NCBI RefSeq assembly: GCF_002095535.1
Contig: NZ_MLJI01000002.1
Coordinates: 877,786-941,785, forward strand
Direction: 5' to 3'
Length of the DNA: 64,000 bases
Source of the DNA: Pantoea cypripedii
GTDB taxonomy: Bacteria; Pseudomonadota; Gammaproteobacteria; Enterobacterales; Enterobacteriaceae
Shown here: positions 17,996 through 26,359 of the stretch, one piece after another
Layout: each line of letters starts with the position of its first letter
Numbering within the stretch: the first letter of the stretch is position 1
The notes under the pieces: model-generated
What the model saw: only the letters and a program-made list of their open reading frames with translations
What the model was told of the DNA's origin: nothing
Database searches by the model: none
Translations under genes and position numbers: made by a program

Positions 17996-18907
17996 GTGAC
18001 TGAGTCCAATCCCAAAATCAGCAAAAAACCCTATGATCTCTATGGCGAACGCTTCCACGCCAATAAGCATCTGTTAACTCCCCGGCTGTTAAAAGTCGCG
18101 CAGCACATTCACCAGCATCGCAGTGCCGTGCTGGATAAAACCGCGCTGGAGATTGCGATTGATACCCAGACTTCTGACGCCACGGTGATCCGCGCTATCC
18201 AGGCGCTGGGTTTTTCTGGCTTCCGGGATCTGAAGATTGTGATTGCCGAATATCTGGGTGTCACCAGTCGTTCACCGGCGCGGGTGGCGGTGACTGTCAA
18301 TGAACTCTCGCAGGATGCGCGGGGCAGCATCGATTTCGTGCTCGACAGTTATCGCATCAGTTGCGAGATGCTGGCGGCACCGGATAATCGTCAGGCTATT
18401 CAGCAGGCCATCGGGCTGTTGCAGCAGGCGGAGCGGGTGGCGATTTTCGGTATTGGCGCATCCGCCATCCTGGCGGATTACACCGCGCGGCTGTTCAAAC
18501 GCAATGGCACCCCTTCGTATGTGCTTAACCGCACCGGTATTTCGCTGAGTGAACAGATCGCTGATATGCGTCACGCGGATGTGCTGATTATGCTGGTGCA
18601 GAGCAGTGCGCACCCGGAAGGTCTGGTCACCCTGGCAGAAGCTCAGCGGCTGGGGATGAAAATTGTGCTGCTAACCGGCACGCCCGACAGCATTTTCGCG
18701 CAGCACGCCGATGTGATGATTGAGATCCCGCGCAGCCGTTCGGCTGACAAAATGCCAGTACATGCCACGCCGATGATCTGCCTGGAAATCCTGGTGCTGG
18801 GGCTGGCTGCCGCAGCACCGGTTGCCACCATGACCAGCATGAGCAAGCTGTATGAGATCAGCAATGCGCTGACACGCCCTGGTGCGCGTAAAAACAAGTC
18901 GTCATAA
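17996..18907 (+). CDS. RpiR/MurR-family transcriptional regulator
   Basis: 303 residues starting with GTG. The N-terminal RpiR helix-turn-helix (about 25-90) contains TPRLLKVAQHIHQH, SDATVIRAIQALGFSGFRDLK. The C-terminal SIS sugar-phosphate isomerase-like domain has VAIFGIGASAILADYTARLFKRNG, ADVLIMLVQSSAHPEGLVTLAE and LGMKIVLLTG. These regulators sense phosphosugars. Its neighbours (siderophore receptor, methyltransferase) are not sugar genes, so its target is not evident here. Its stop lies six bases from the convergent methyltransferase stop. Confidence 0.85.
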   Translation: MTESNPKISKKPYDLYGERFHANKHLLTPRLLKVAQHIHQHRSAVLDKTALEIAIDTQTSDATVIRAIQALGFSGFRDLKIVIAEYLGVTSRSPARVAVTVNELSQDARGSIDFVLDSYRISCEMLAAPDNRQAIQQAIGLLQQAERVAIFGIGASAILADYTARLFKRNGTPSYVLNRTGISLSEQIADMRHADVLIMLVQSSAHPEGLVTLAEAQRLGMKIVLLTGTPDSIFAQHADVMIEIPRSRSADKMPVHATPMICLEILVLGLAAAAPVATMTSMSKLYEISNALTRPGARKNKSS

Positions 18908-18913
18908 ATGGCC

Positions 18914-19483
18914 TCAGGCCGCGCAGACACCGACGCTCTGGCAGCGATAGACCAACGCCGGGGGCAGGTTGCGCATCACTCTGGTGCGCGTCCAGTGGAA
19001 GTAGCCGGAAAGCAGCGGTTCAGAAAACGAGGTGTACTGGAACTGAATAAACAAACCGCCGGGATTGAGCGAGGCGACCACACGTTGCAGGATGCGATGG
19101 CGCAGCGGTTCCGGCAGCGACAGTAAGGGTAAACAGGAAAAAATGGCATCGCATCCCTGTTCGACCTGTTCGGCAGAATCCGTGAACACGGTCAGGCGGT
19201 TATCGTTTAGCGAGGAGAGTTTCAGCGCCAGCCGGGGATTGATTTCATAAGCCGACAGGGTGGCGCGGGAGTGCATACGGTTTAATAAATGGCGCGTCAG
19301 AACGCCGTCTCCGGCACCCAGCTCAGCGACGTGATGCGCCTGCGTCCAATCCACCGCATCCGACATTCGGCGACAAAGGGAGGGTGAAGAGGGAGCAATC
19401 GAGCCAAAAGCGCGGGGGTTAGCAATAAACGCCTGCATATAACGGGTCTTTTCTTTGAGCAATGAAAAAGTGGTTAATATCAC
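18914..19483 (-). CDS. SAM-dependent methyltransferase, phospholipid N-methyltransferase (PmtA)-like
   Basis: 189 residues from GTG 19483, chosen because a near-perfect Shine-Dalgarno (GGAGGTGAT) stands immediately before it; longer starts lack this. NPRAFGSIAPSSPSLC near the N-terminus is characteristic of PmtA-like enzymes, followed by the SAM-binding motif VAELGAGDGVLTRHLL, acidic SAYEINPRLA and DAIFSCLPLLSLP. Such enzymes methylate phosphatidylethanolamine, but small relatives are of unknown substrate. Its upstream region contains a PmrA-type box (19528-19544) in gene orientation and a CusR-type box (19576-19591), suggesting control by both two-component systems of this window. Confidence 0.8.
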   Translation of the reverse strand: MILTTFSLLKEKTRYMQAFIANPRAFGSIAPSSPSLCRRMSDAVDWTQAHHVAELGAGDGVLTRHLLNRMHSRATLSAYEINPRLALKLSSLNDNRLTVFTDSAEQVEQGCDAIFSCLPLLSLPEPLRHRILQRVVASLNPGGLFIQFQYTSFSEPLLSGYFHWTRTRVMRNLPPALVYRCQSVGVCAA

Positions 19484-19527
19484 GGTTATCACCTCCAGGT
19501 GTATCACTGGAGTTTAGCCATGCATTT

Positions 19528-19544
19528 CTTAAGGAAAACTTAAA
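19528..19544 (-). promoter_or_regulatory. PmrA/QseB-type box before the methyltransferase gene
   Basis: On the minus strand the sequence reads TTTAAG-TTTTC-CTTAAG, a perfect YTTAAK-N5-YTTAAK tandem site, 45 bases upstream of the GTG start. It has the same form as the box at 3162-3178. Confidence 0.65.
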
Positions 19545-19575
19545 GGGGCCCGTTTTAAGAGTGAATCCGGCCAGG

Positions 19576-19591
19576 ATGACAAAATTGTCAT
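19576..19591 (-). promoter_or_regulatory. CusR-type box before the methyltransferase gene
   Basis: ATGACAA-AA-TTGTCAT is a perfect copper-type inverted repeat, about 30 bases further upstream than the PmrA-type box. It is identical in both arms to the core at 14137-14152. Confidence 0.65.
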
Positions 19592-19624
19592 GTTGCGGCA
19601 ATCATTACAGCGCTATTTGTAACA

Positions 19625-19646
19625 GCGCGATAAATCGCGCCGCTAC
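19625..19646. repeat. Single copy of the dispersed palindromic repeat
   Basis: GCGCGATAAATCGCGC followed by CGCTAC is identical over 22 bases to the reverse complement of 7254-7275. It lies between the methyltransferase promoter and the diguanylate cyclase stop. Confidence 0.65.
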
Positions 19647-19668
19647 GAATGTGTGCAAATACGCAGAT

Positions 19669-21051
19669 TTATTGCTGAACAATACGGTTTCTGCCACCGC
19701 GTTTGGCTTCATATAATGCAGCATCAGCCTTATTCAGTAATAAATTATAATCCGGGTGACCGCTATGTAATGTATAGCCAATACTGACCGTGAGGGTGAT
19801 GGTTTTTCCGGACACGGTTTCAAAAGGCGTATTATTGACAATGCGACGAATCCGTTCTAATAACGTATAGGTTTCCGACTGACCCGCCTCAACCAGCACA
19901 ATCAAAAACTCTTCACCGCCATAACGGAATAAATAGTCGCTGGCACGAATATTATCACTCAACAGATTAGCGATATGGGTTAATGCGCGATCACCAACCG
20001 AATGTCCCCATTCATCATTGACCTTTTTAAAGAAGTCCACGTCAATGATGGCGACACTTAACGGTAAACGATTTTCCATTGCCAGGCTGACTTCATGTTT
20101 TAGAATAATTGGCAGGTAACGTTTGTTAAGTAAATTAGTCAGTGCATCTTTACCATCCTGCATATGAGAGACGTCGTTAAATAGCATCTCCATATAGGTA
20201 TTAATTTTCTGACAGTTAGCGTGAATAACACGCAACAGTTCCTGCAATTTTTCTACCGGTATGGCCATGGTTAAATCAATACCGGCCATGGTTGTATCAA
20301 TCTTCGCCATCAGCTGGCGCATCTGCTGAATCTGGGGGTTTTCACCAAACTGGCGCACGCATTTATGGCGGAACCACAGGCCAAAGTTAGATTCGGATAT
20401 ATTCAGCAGTTGTTCCGTTTGTGGTACACCACTCACCAGATTATAGATAACCGAGTTTTCCCAGCTGGAAAGGGCCGATTGTTGTTTGCCTTGTTCCTGC
20501 CAGGCATTATTCATCAGTACATGCATACGATAAGCTTCTTCATTACGCGTGGCCCGATAATGGGACATCGCATAGGCATGGCTCATCATTTCGATGGCAA
20601 TATCAATCGCCATCGCCGCATAGTGCATCACCTGTAAACTGAGGGGGTACGGAATATCATGCTGGGCAACGTAAGCAAAAATACCGTATTTTAGCTGGCG
20701 GGCACCGCGCTGAACAAATTCAACCGGAATACCAATGCGGGCATGCACACCACCGACGTGGTATTGCAGCTGCGCCAGGTTTTCAAATTGGCTTTCATCT
20801 TCGGTCAGAATGGCTTTAACCCATTTCGACAGCGAGCTACTGAGTCGCTCCTCAACAAGTTCATAAGACAAATGCCTGGAAATAGCCGGATCTTTGAGCA
20901 ATGTTTCATAAAAGCGGTGAGCAAGATTATCGGATTGTGTATCCGCAATCTGACGTAAAATAGCGATAACATCTTGTGGAAGTGCTGCACGTAATGGCCG
21001 CCATTCTTGCAGAATGACTGCGATATATTGTTCTATTTCTTCCTGCATCAT
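19669..21051 (-). CDS. dosC: Globin-coupled diguanylate cyclase, DosC-like
   Basis: 460 residues from ATG 21051 (TTG 21063 is an alternative). Residues ~1-160 form a globin-coupled sensor with the proximal heme His103 in GGVHARIGIPVEF. A middle helical region (about 165-300) is followed by a GGDEF domain: DALTNLLNKRYLP, IIDVDFFKKVNDEWGHSVGD, and the active-site GGEEF at 378-382. The inhibitory RxxD site is present (Arg369-Asp372). It should make cyclic di-GMP from GTP in response to oxygen or another heme ligand. The domain order and length match E. coli DosC; a DosP phosphodiesterase partner is not adjacent. Confidence 0.88.
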   Translation of the reverse strand: MMQEEIEQYIAVILQEWRPLRAALPQDVIAILRQIADTQSDNLAHRFYETLLKDPAISRHLSYELVEERLSSSLSKWVKAILTEDESQFENLAQLQYHVGGVHARIGIPVEFVQRGARQLKYGIFAYVAQHDIPYPLSLQVMHYAAMAIDIAIEMMSHAYAMSHYRATRNEEAYRMHVLMNNAWQEQGKQQSALSSWENSVIYNLVSGVPQTEQLLNISESNFGLWFRHKCVRQFGENPQIQQMRQLMAKIDTTMAGIDLTMAIPVEKLQELLRVIHANCQKINTYMEMLFNDVSHMQDGKDALTNLLNKRYLPIILKHEVSLAMENRLPLSVAIIDVDFFKKVNDEWGHSVGDRALTHIANLLSDNIRASDYLFRYGGEEFLIVLVEAGQSETYTLLERIRRIVNNTPFETVSGKTITLTVSIGYTLHSGHPDYNLLLNKADAALYEAKRGGRNRIVQQ

Positions 21052-21202
21052 TAAACAAACCAAATGTTAGCTGGATATCCTGGTGAAAATATATCGTATC
21101 ACACCTGGTGTAATGTGCCTTTGTTTTAACAATAGCATGACAATTAGAGCTAAAATTAAGACAAATAACCGCAACGGAACCCCCTGGTTCCGTTGCAGAA
21201 CA

Positions 21203-22186
21203 TCAGGATTTATCCGGCGCGGGGATAAAAACCTGCACATTTTGCTTCAGAACCGAGTTGGGTGTGACACCAAAGGCTTTACGGAACGCGTGGCTGAAGT
21301 GAGAAAAATCAGAGAATCCATAGTCGAGTGCCGCCTGAGAGACACTGGTTACCCGGCCCTGCTCCAGTGCATCGCGGCTGGCCAGTAATCTTTCCTGCCA
21401 GATGACCGCGGCGGGTGTCTTCTGTTTACGGGCAAAGGTCCGGGCCACGGTACGCACGGAGACGTGATGTGCCAGCGCCATGCTTTCTACGCTCAGTTCA
21501 GGATTGGTCAGGTTGCGGCTGATGTAGTTGCGCATTCTGGCGTACAGATCGCGCTCGGACGCCGCGTTGGCGTGATCCTGCAACTCAAGACTGAGCACCA
21601 GCAGATCCAGCAGCGTCTGCGAAAAGCGGCCAGCGACATCGGGGTTATTCATCAGCACCGGCGTCTGCACGGTCTGATAAATCATCTCCCGCAACGGGAT
21701 AATCCCCGGACGGGTATCATCAAGGATGGTGGCGGTGAAACCCACGCTGGCTGGCACTCTCCCGGTCAGCAGATGGCGCGGGATGCGAATCAGATGGTTA
21801 TTTCTGCCACCAATGCTGAAACGAAAGGTCTGCGCGGCATCGTACAACACCAGATTCCCCGCTGCCAGGCTGGCTTTACGCCCCCCTTGTTCCAACTGAC
21901 CATAGCCACCCTGGATATAACCGAGCCACAGGTCGTCTTCCGGTCCGGTGCGCAGATGTTGTGACTTACGCTCCCAGTAGTGCAGCGTTGAGGTGAGGGT
22001 GCAGACATCGATCAGACCGACCTCCCGCACCGCAAGCTCGCCCTCAAAACGACCCTCCGCCAGCGGCTTACCATCTGAAGGAATGCAGTGACGCATAATG
22101 ACATCATTCCAGTATTCAAAGCGCTGAGGCACGGCAACATGTTCGGTGGAATAGCGGATATCCCTGGGTGTGGAATGACTGTTCAC
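21203..22186 (-). CDS. AraC-family transcriptional activator of the aldoxime/nitrile genes
   Basis: 327 residues. The N-terminal ~210 residues resemble the AraC-binding-like domain of NhlR/FeaR-type activators (RFEYWNDVIMRHC, LWLGYIQGGYGQLEQGGR, GNLVLYDAAQTFRFSIGG). The C-terminal double helix-turn-helix includes LSVESMALAHHVSVRTVARTF and VSQAALDYGFSDFSHFSHAF, FRKAFGVTPNS. It is divergent from the aldoxime dehydratase gene, and two 42-base sites, each made of two 21-base direct repeats, precede the two transcription units of the island. It is the natural candidate to bind them, activated by an aldoxime, nitrile or product. The link is inferred from position and operator form. Confidence 0.85.
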   Translation of the reverse strand: MNSHSTPRDIRYSTEHVAVPQRFEYWNDVIMRHCIPSDGKPLAEGRFEGELAVREVGLIDVCTLTSTLHYWERKSQHLRTGPEDDLWLGYIQGGYGQLEQGGRKASLAAGNLVLYDAAQTFRFSIGGRNNHLIRIPRHLLTGRVPASVGFTATILDDTRPGIIPLREMIYQTVQTPVLMNNPDVAGRFSQTLLDLLVLSLELQDHANAASERDLYARMRNYISRNLTNPELSVESMALAHHVSVRTVARTFARKQKTPAAVIWQERLLASRDALEQGRVTSVSQAALDYGFSDFSHFSHAFRKAFGVTPNSVLKQNVQVFIPAPDKS

Positions 22187-22377
22187 AGCGACACCTCATA
22201 TGAAAACTGCGCATCAGGATTGATGGTTTCAAACTGAAAGCAATATTTGCGCCATGACGATGGCGACATGAATTGGCGGGATAATTTGACTATTCAGTGG
22301 CGCTGACGCGACGCAGACGCACTATTGGCGGGCAATGCTGCACCGTTTCATTTCATCATCACCCGCGTCATCAGGGT

Positions 22378-22419
22378 TGTCCTTTCCAGCCAGGTGATTG
22401 TCCGACTAAGCCAGGTAGC
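22378..22419 (+). promoter_or_regulatory. Tandem 21-base direct-repeat operator before the aldoxime dehydratase gene
   Basis: Two direct repeats (22378-22398 and 22399-22419) share TGTCC, then six variable bases, then AGCCAGGT. The exact 21-base period is two helical turns, as for AraC-family sites. TAGTAT at 22435-22440 is a possible -10 box downstream. A nearly identical site lies at 24453-24494. Confidence 0.7.
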
Positions 22420-22488
22420 CAGAAAAAATCTCCTTAGTATCAATGGCGAATTAACCCATCGCTGAAAACTATCTACCTGGGAGTCTGT

Positions 22489-23535
22489 ATGGAATCTGCC
22501 ATTGATAAACACCTGAAATGTCCGCGCACTTTGTCCCGTCGGGTTCATGACGACTATCAACCGCCTTTCCCGATGTTTGTTGGCCGGGCCGATGCCAGCC
22601 TGACTCAGGTGGTGATGGCGTATCTGGGCGTGCAATTTCGCGAAGAACAGCGGGCAACAGCTGTCAGCGCCATGCAGCACATCGTCGCCAGCTTCAGCCT
22701 CGATAACGGCCCTGGCAACCATGACATCACCTTCCATGTTGACAACCAGGGTTACGGTAACTTTATCGTGGTGGGTTACTGGCGCGATCCGGCGGCTTAC
22801 TGTCACTGGATCCGTCAGCCGGAAATCGATCAGTGGTGGTCGGCGGATGATCGTTTGCACGAAGGTCTCGGTTATTTCCGTGAGATTATCGCGCCGCGTG
22901 CTGAACAGTTCGAAACCCTCTACGCCTTTAAAGAGGATCTGCCCGGTGTCGGCGCGGTGATGGATAACCTCAGCGGCGAGATTCAGGAGCATGGCTACTG
23001 GGGATCGGTGCGCGATCGTATTCCGGCCTCGCAAAATGACTGGCTACAACCTGACGGGGAACTGCGGGTGATTGCCGGCGACCCGGCAGCCGGAGGCCGC
23101 GTGGTGGTGCAGGGCCATGACAATATCACGCTGATCCGATCTGGCCAGGACTGGGTGGAAGCCGACGAACAGGAGCGTCAGCTGTACTTCACCGAAATGC
23201 TGCCGCCGTTACAGGCAGGCATGGATTTTCTGCGCGACGAAGGGCAGCCGCTCGGCTGTTATAGCAACCGCTTTGTGCGCAACGTCGATAAAGACGGCAA
23301 CCTGCTGGATATTGCCTACGACATTGGTTTCTGGCGATCCCTGGACCGGCTTGAACGCTGGGCAGAATCCCATCCCACCCATCTGCGTATCTTCACCACC
23401 TTTTTCCGCGTGGTGACCGGTCTGCAAAAACTGCGGCTCTACCACGAAGTGTCGGTCTCCGACGCCCGTTTTCAAACCTTTGAATACATCAACTGCCATC
23501 CCCAGACCGGGATGCTGCGTGACGCATTGCGCTGA
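22489..23535 (+). CDS. oxd: Heme-dependent aldoxime dehydratase
   Basis: 348 residues; dehydrates aldoxime (R-CH=NOH) to nitrile in the cytoplasm with a ferrous heme b. The sequence carries the family signature throughout: MESAIDKHLKCPRTLSRRV, PMFVGRADASLT, GYWRDPAAYCHWI, HEGLGYFREIIAPR, AESHPTHLRIF with the expected proximal heme His, and LYHEVSVSDARFQTFEYINCHP with the catalytic distal His. Length agrees with characterised phenylacetaldoxime/alkylaldoxime dehydratases. It is the first gene after the operator at 22378-22419. Its product is the natural substrate of the nitrile hydratase encoded downstream. Confidence 0.92.
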   Translation: MESAIDKHLKCPRTLSRRVHDDYQPPFPMFVGRADASLTQVVMAYLGVQFREEQRATAVSAMQHIVASFSLDNGPGNHDITFHVDNQGYGNFIVVGYWRDPAAYCHWIRQPEIDQWWSADDRLHEGLGYFREIIAPRAEQFETLYAFKEDLPGVGAVMDNLSGEIQEHGYWGSVRDRIPASQNDWLQPDGELRVIAGDPAAGGRVVVQGHDNITLIRSGQDWVEADEQERQLYFTEMLPPLQAGMDFLRDEGQPLGCYSNRFVRNVDKDGNLLDIAYDIGFWRSLDRLERWAESHPTHLRIFTTFFRVVTGLQKLRLYHEVSVSDARFQTFEYINCHPQTGMLRDALR

Positions 23536-23582
23536 AAATACGACGAAATCTCATCCATCGATCACTTTCTGGGGTTTACCTT

Positions 23583-24449
23583 ATGCACGCATTACGCTTT
23601 TTCCTGCCTGCCACCCTGCTGGCTTCTTTGCCTGCGTTCGCCGTGGAAGTGGCACCCGGCGACTACAGTCAGTTTCCCGACGGCACCACGGTAGGGCTGC
23701 TTTATTACCAGCACGCTTCAACCGGCTCGGCGCACTCGCGCGGCGATAAAGTCAGCTCGGATTACAACCTGACCTCCGATATCGGCATGTTGCGTCTGCT
23801 GCATACCGTGCAGATCAGCGAATCCGCCACCCTCGACCCGCAGTTCCTGTTGCCATTTGGCCGCATCTCCGGTGGCGGCGACGCGGCTGCGCTCGGTTCC
23901 GCCAATGGCACCGGCGACTTAATTCTGACCGTGCCGTTAAAGGTGAAACTCAGCGAAGGCGGCGATGTGTTTGGTTTTGCCCCCTATCTCTATGTTCCCA
24001 CCGGTAACTATGACCATAAGGACGCCCTGAATCTGGGGGAGAACCGCTGGAAGGTGGATTTGCAGGCCGCCTGGGTCAAGTTCTTCACGGAAAAATGGGC
24101 GCTGGATGTGGTCGGTGACGCCATCTGGTACGGCAACAATAACGACTATGGGACCGCCTCATCCCGTTTGCAGCAGGACAACGCCTGGGCAGCGCAGATT
24201 ATGGGGCGTTATATGCCCGATCCGACGCTGGCGCTCGGCCTGGGGTTCGGTCAGACCTGGGGCGGCGAGACCACTGTTGACGGCGACAAGCAGGATAACC
24301 CGGCGCAGACCACCAATGTACGCATCACCGCCACCAAATTTGTCACCCCGCGCGACCAGTTCCAGATCCAGCTGGGCCGCGATCTGCGTGTGGAAAATGG
24401 CGCGGAAGAGGATTTCCGCCTGAATCTGCGTTATGCCCGCGTTTTCTGA
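23583..24449 (+). CDS. Outer-membrane transporter of the SphA/phenol-pathway type
   Basis: 288 residues with a signal peptide ([20 protein letters not shown]). The mature part is made of alternating amphipathic strands typical of a monomeric beta-barrel ([78 protein letters not shown]) and ends in an aromatic (YARVF). It fits the family of channels linked to aromatic-compound degradation. Lying 47 bases after the aldoxime dehydratase gene, it probably brings the aldoxime or nitrile through the outer membrane, which is inference. The operator for the next unit begins just after its stop. Confidence 0.8.
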   Translation: MHALRFFLPATLLASLPAFAVEVAPGDYSQFPDGTTVGLLYYQHASTGSAHSRGDKVSSDYNLTSDIGMLRLLHTVQISESATLDPQFLLPFGRISGGGDAAALGSANGTGDLILTVPLKVKLSEGGDVFGFAPYLYVPTGNYDHKDALNLGENRWKVDLQAAWVKFFTEKWALDVVGDAIWYGNNNDYGTASSRLQQDNAWAAQIMGRYMPDPTLALGLGFGQTWGGETTVDGDKQDNPAQTTNVRITATKFVTPRDQFQIQLGRDLRVENGAEEDFRLNLRYARVF

Positions 24450-24452
24450 TGC

Positions 24453-24494
24453 TGTCCTTCCTGACCAGGTGACTGTCCTTCTCAACCAGGTAGG
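24453..24494 (+). promoter_or_regulatory. Tandem 21-base direct-repeat operator before the nitrile hydratase operon
   Basis: Two direct repeats (24453-24473 and 24474-24494) share TGTCCTTC and ACCAGGT and align with the site at 22378-22419 with no gap. A -10-like TATGTT at 24511-24516 has almost the same offset as in the first site, so the two promoters look co-regulated. Confidence 0.7.
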
Positions 24495-24612
24495 CGTTGT
24501 GCAGTCGCGTTATGTTCAGGTCAGTAATCAGCCCGCTGTCGCGTTTGAAGCGGGCAATGACTGGAAGCAGATGTCATCACAGTATTTACCTTTAATTTCC
24601 CGGAGAAACACC

Positions 24613-25221
24613 ATGGAACATGATCACGACCACACCGAGCCGCCTGCGGAAATCGCGCTGCGCGTGAAAGCACTGGAGTCGCTGCTGACGGAAAAGGGGC
24701 TGATTGATCCCGTCGCGCTGGATGAACTTATCGACACCTACGAACACCGCATTGGCCCCCGCAATGGCGCGCTGGTGGTGGCGAAAGCCTGGAGCGACCC
24801 GGATTACAAGGCCCGTCTGCTGGCGCATGGCACTGAGGCCATTGCCGAGCTGGGCTTTTCCGGGGTGCAAGGGGAAGACATGATGGTGGTGGAGAATACC
24901 GCCGATGTTCACAACGTCACGGTCTGCACCCTGTGCTCCTGCTACCCGTGGCCAACGCTGGGACTGCCGCCTGCCTGGTACAAATCCGCACCTTATCGCT
25001 CACGCATCGTGATTGAACCGCGCAGTGTTCTGGCCGAGTTTGGCCTGCACATCAGTGAAGATCGGGAAATCCGCGTCTGGGATAGCAGCGCCGAGCTGCG
25101 TTATCTGGTGCTGCCAGAAAGACCGGCCGGAACCGAGGGCTGGAGTGAAGCTCAGCTGGCCGATCTGGTGACGCGCGATGCCATGATTGGCACGGGCGTG
25201 GCGCTGCAACCGGGTAACTAA
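24613..25221 (+). CDS. nthA: Nitrile hydratase alpha subunit, cobalt type
   Basis: 202 residues. It holds the metal centre that hydrates nitriles to amides. The claw [11 protein letters not shown] has Cys105, Cys108, Ser109 and Cys110 as ligands, and Thr106 identifies the cobalt rather than the iron (Ser) type. Other family marks are [65 protein letters not shown] and RYLVLPERP. The N-terminus is His-rich ([11 protein letters not shown]). ATG 24613 follows a GGAG; the longer open frame upstream only reads through the promoter. It leads the operon with beta subunit, activator and cobalt-uptake genes. Confidence 0.95.
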   Translation: MEHDHDHTEPPAEIALRVKALESLLTEKGLIDPVALDELIDTYEHRIGPRNGALVVAKAWSDPDYKARLLAHGTEAIAELGFSGVQGEDMMVVENTADVHNVTVCTLCSCYPWPTLGLPPAWYKSAPYRSRIVIEPRSVLAEFGLHISEDREIRVWDSSAELRYLVLPERPAGTEGWSEAQLADLVTRDAMIGTGVALQPGN

Positions 25222-25243
25222 ACCCTTCTTTTCAGGAGACGCT

Positions 25244-25903
25244 ATGAACGGGATACATGATCTGGGCGGTATGCACGGTATGGGTGCTGTTGTCACCGAA
25301 GAAAACGAACCTCCTTTTCATCATGAATGGGAGCGACGTGCCTTTTCCTTTTTTGCCTCGCTGTTTGTCGGCGGTCACTTCAATGTGGATATGTTCCGCC
25401 ATGCCATTGAGCGCATGAATCCGGCGCACTATCTCGAAGAAAGTTATTACGAACACTGGATGCACGCTTTCGAGACGCTGCTGCTGGAGAAGGGGGTGAT
25501 CACCCTTGATGAGTTGTCCGGAGCGGTCAAGCCCGTTATCGCATCGGCGGAAACACCGGTGTTACGTCAGGAGATGGTACAGGCGGTGGTCACCACCGGT
25601 GCCTCGGCGCGGGTTGATGTTGATGTACCCGCCAGCTTCCGGGTGGGTGATCGCGTCCGGGCGAAAAACATCAATCCCGGCGGACATACCCGCCTGCCAC
25701 GTTATGTGCGCGACAAGATCGGCACCATCGTGATTGATCATGGGGTTTTTGTTACCCCGGACACCGTTGCCCACGGCCTGGGTGAACATCCGCAGCACGT
25801 GTACAGCGTCAGCTTTGCCGCCACCGAGTTGTGGGGTGATAACGCGCCGTCGAAAGACACGGTGCGTATCGATCTGTGGGACGACTATCTGGAGGCGTTA
25901 TGA
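25244..25903 (+). CDS. nthB: Nitrile hydratase beta subunit
   Basis: 219 residues, starting at ATG 25244 after AGGAGAC, 22 bases behind the alpha gene. The opening MNGIHDLGGMHGMG is the beta-subunit signature. ERRAFSFFASLFVGGHFNVD, YLEESYYEHWMHAFETLL and the SH3-like C-terminal barrel (FRVGDRVRAKNINPGGHTRLPRY, GTIVIDHGVFV, YSVSFAATELWG) follow. It forms the heterotetramer with the alpha subunit and lines the substrate channel. Its stop overlaps the activator ATG. Confidence 0.95.
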   Translation: MNGIHDLGGMHGMGAVVTEENEPPFHHEWERRAFSFFASLFVGGHFNVDMFRHAIERMNPAHYLEESYYEHWMHAFETLLLEKGVITLDELSGAVKPVIASAETPVLRQEMVQAVVTTGASARVDVDVPASFRVGDRVRAKNINPGGHTRLPRYVRDKIGTIVIDHGVFVTPDTVAHGLGEHPQHVYSVSFAATELWGDNAPSKDTVRIDLWDDYLEAL

Positions 25904-26325
25904 GTACATCCTTTACGGGCCATGATGCGGAAAACGCGCCGTTTGAACATCCGTGGCAGGCACAGGTGTTTTCCCTGATCGTTTGCCTGCATCAGGCTGG
26001 CAAGTTCAGCTGGAAAGAGTGGGTCGATGTTTTCAGCACAGAAATCAAAGCGCACCCGATACAGGAACATGAAAGCGTTAATGATGCTTATTACCGCCAG
26101 TGGGTTGCCGCCACCGAGCACATGCTGCTGTCGCTGGAGTTGACCGGGCAGGCCGATATTGTCCGCCGCACCGACGAATGGCGGCAGGCGTATCTCAATA
26201 CCCCGCATGGTATGCCGGTGACGCTATCCAGCGCGAGCTGTCCGCCTGCGCATGATCATCATCACCATCCGGTGCTGCGTGTTCCCGTGGCGGTCAGTCC
26301 GGCGTCGGCGCGTATTAATCCCTGA
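25900..26325 (+). CDS. Nitrile hydratase activator / cobalt-insertion accessory protein
   Basis: 141 residues, homologous to the N-terminal half of the beta subunit (FEHPWQAQVFSLIVCLHQ, WKEWVDVFSTEIKA, DAYYRQWVAATEHMLLSL), as are the activators of cobalt nitrile hydratases, which deliver metal-loaded alpha subunit by subunit swapping. The tail has CPPAHDHHHHP, a likely metal-handling cluster. The ATG overlaps the beta stop (ATGA), so the two are translationally coupled. The role is taken from the family and position. Confidence 0.88.
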   Translation: MSTSFTGHDAENAPFEHPWQAQVFSLIVCLHQAGKFSWKEWVDVFSTEIKAHPIQEHESVNDAYYRQWVAATEHMLLSLELTGQADIVRRTDEWRQAYLNTPHGMPVTLSSASCPPAHDHHHHPVLRVPVAVSPASARINP

Positions 26326-26359
26326 AGTTTTTACTTGCAGCCAGATATGAGGAAGAAAA

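Noticed and set aside
26326..26359. Cobalamin riboswitch before cbtB
   Set aside because: The gap is only 34 bases, too short for such an element, and the genes appear to be in one operon with the nitrile hydratase.
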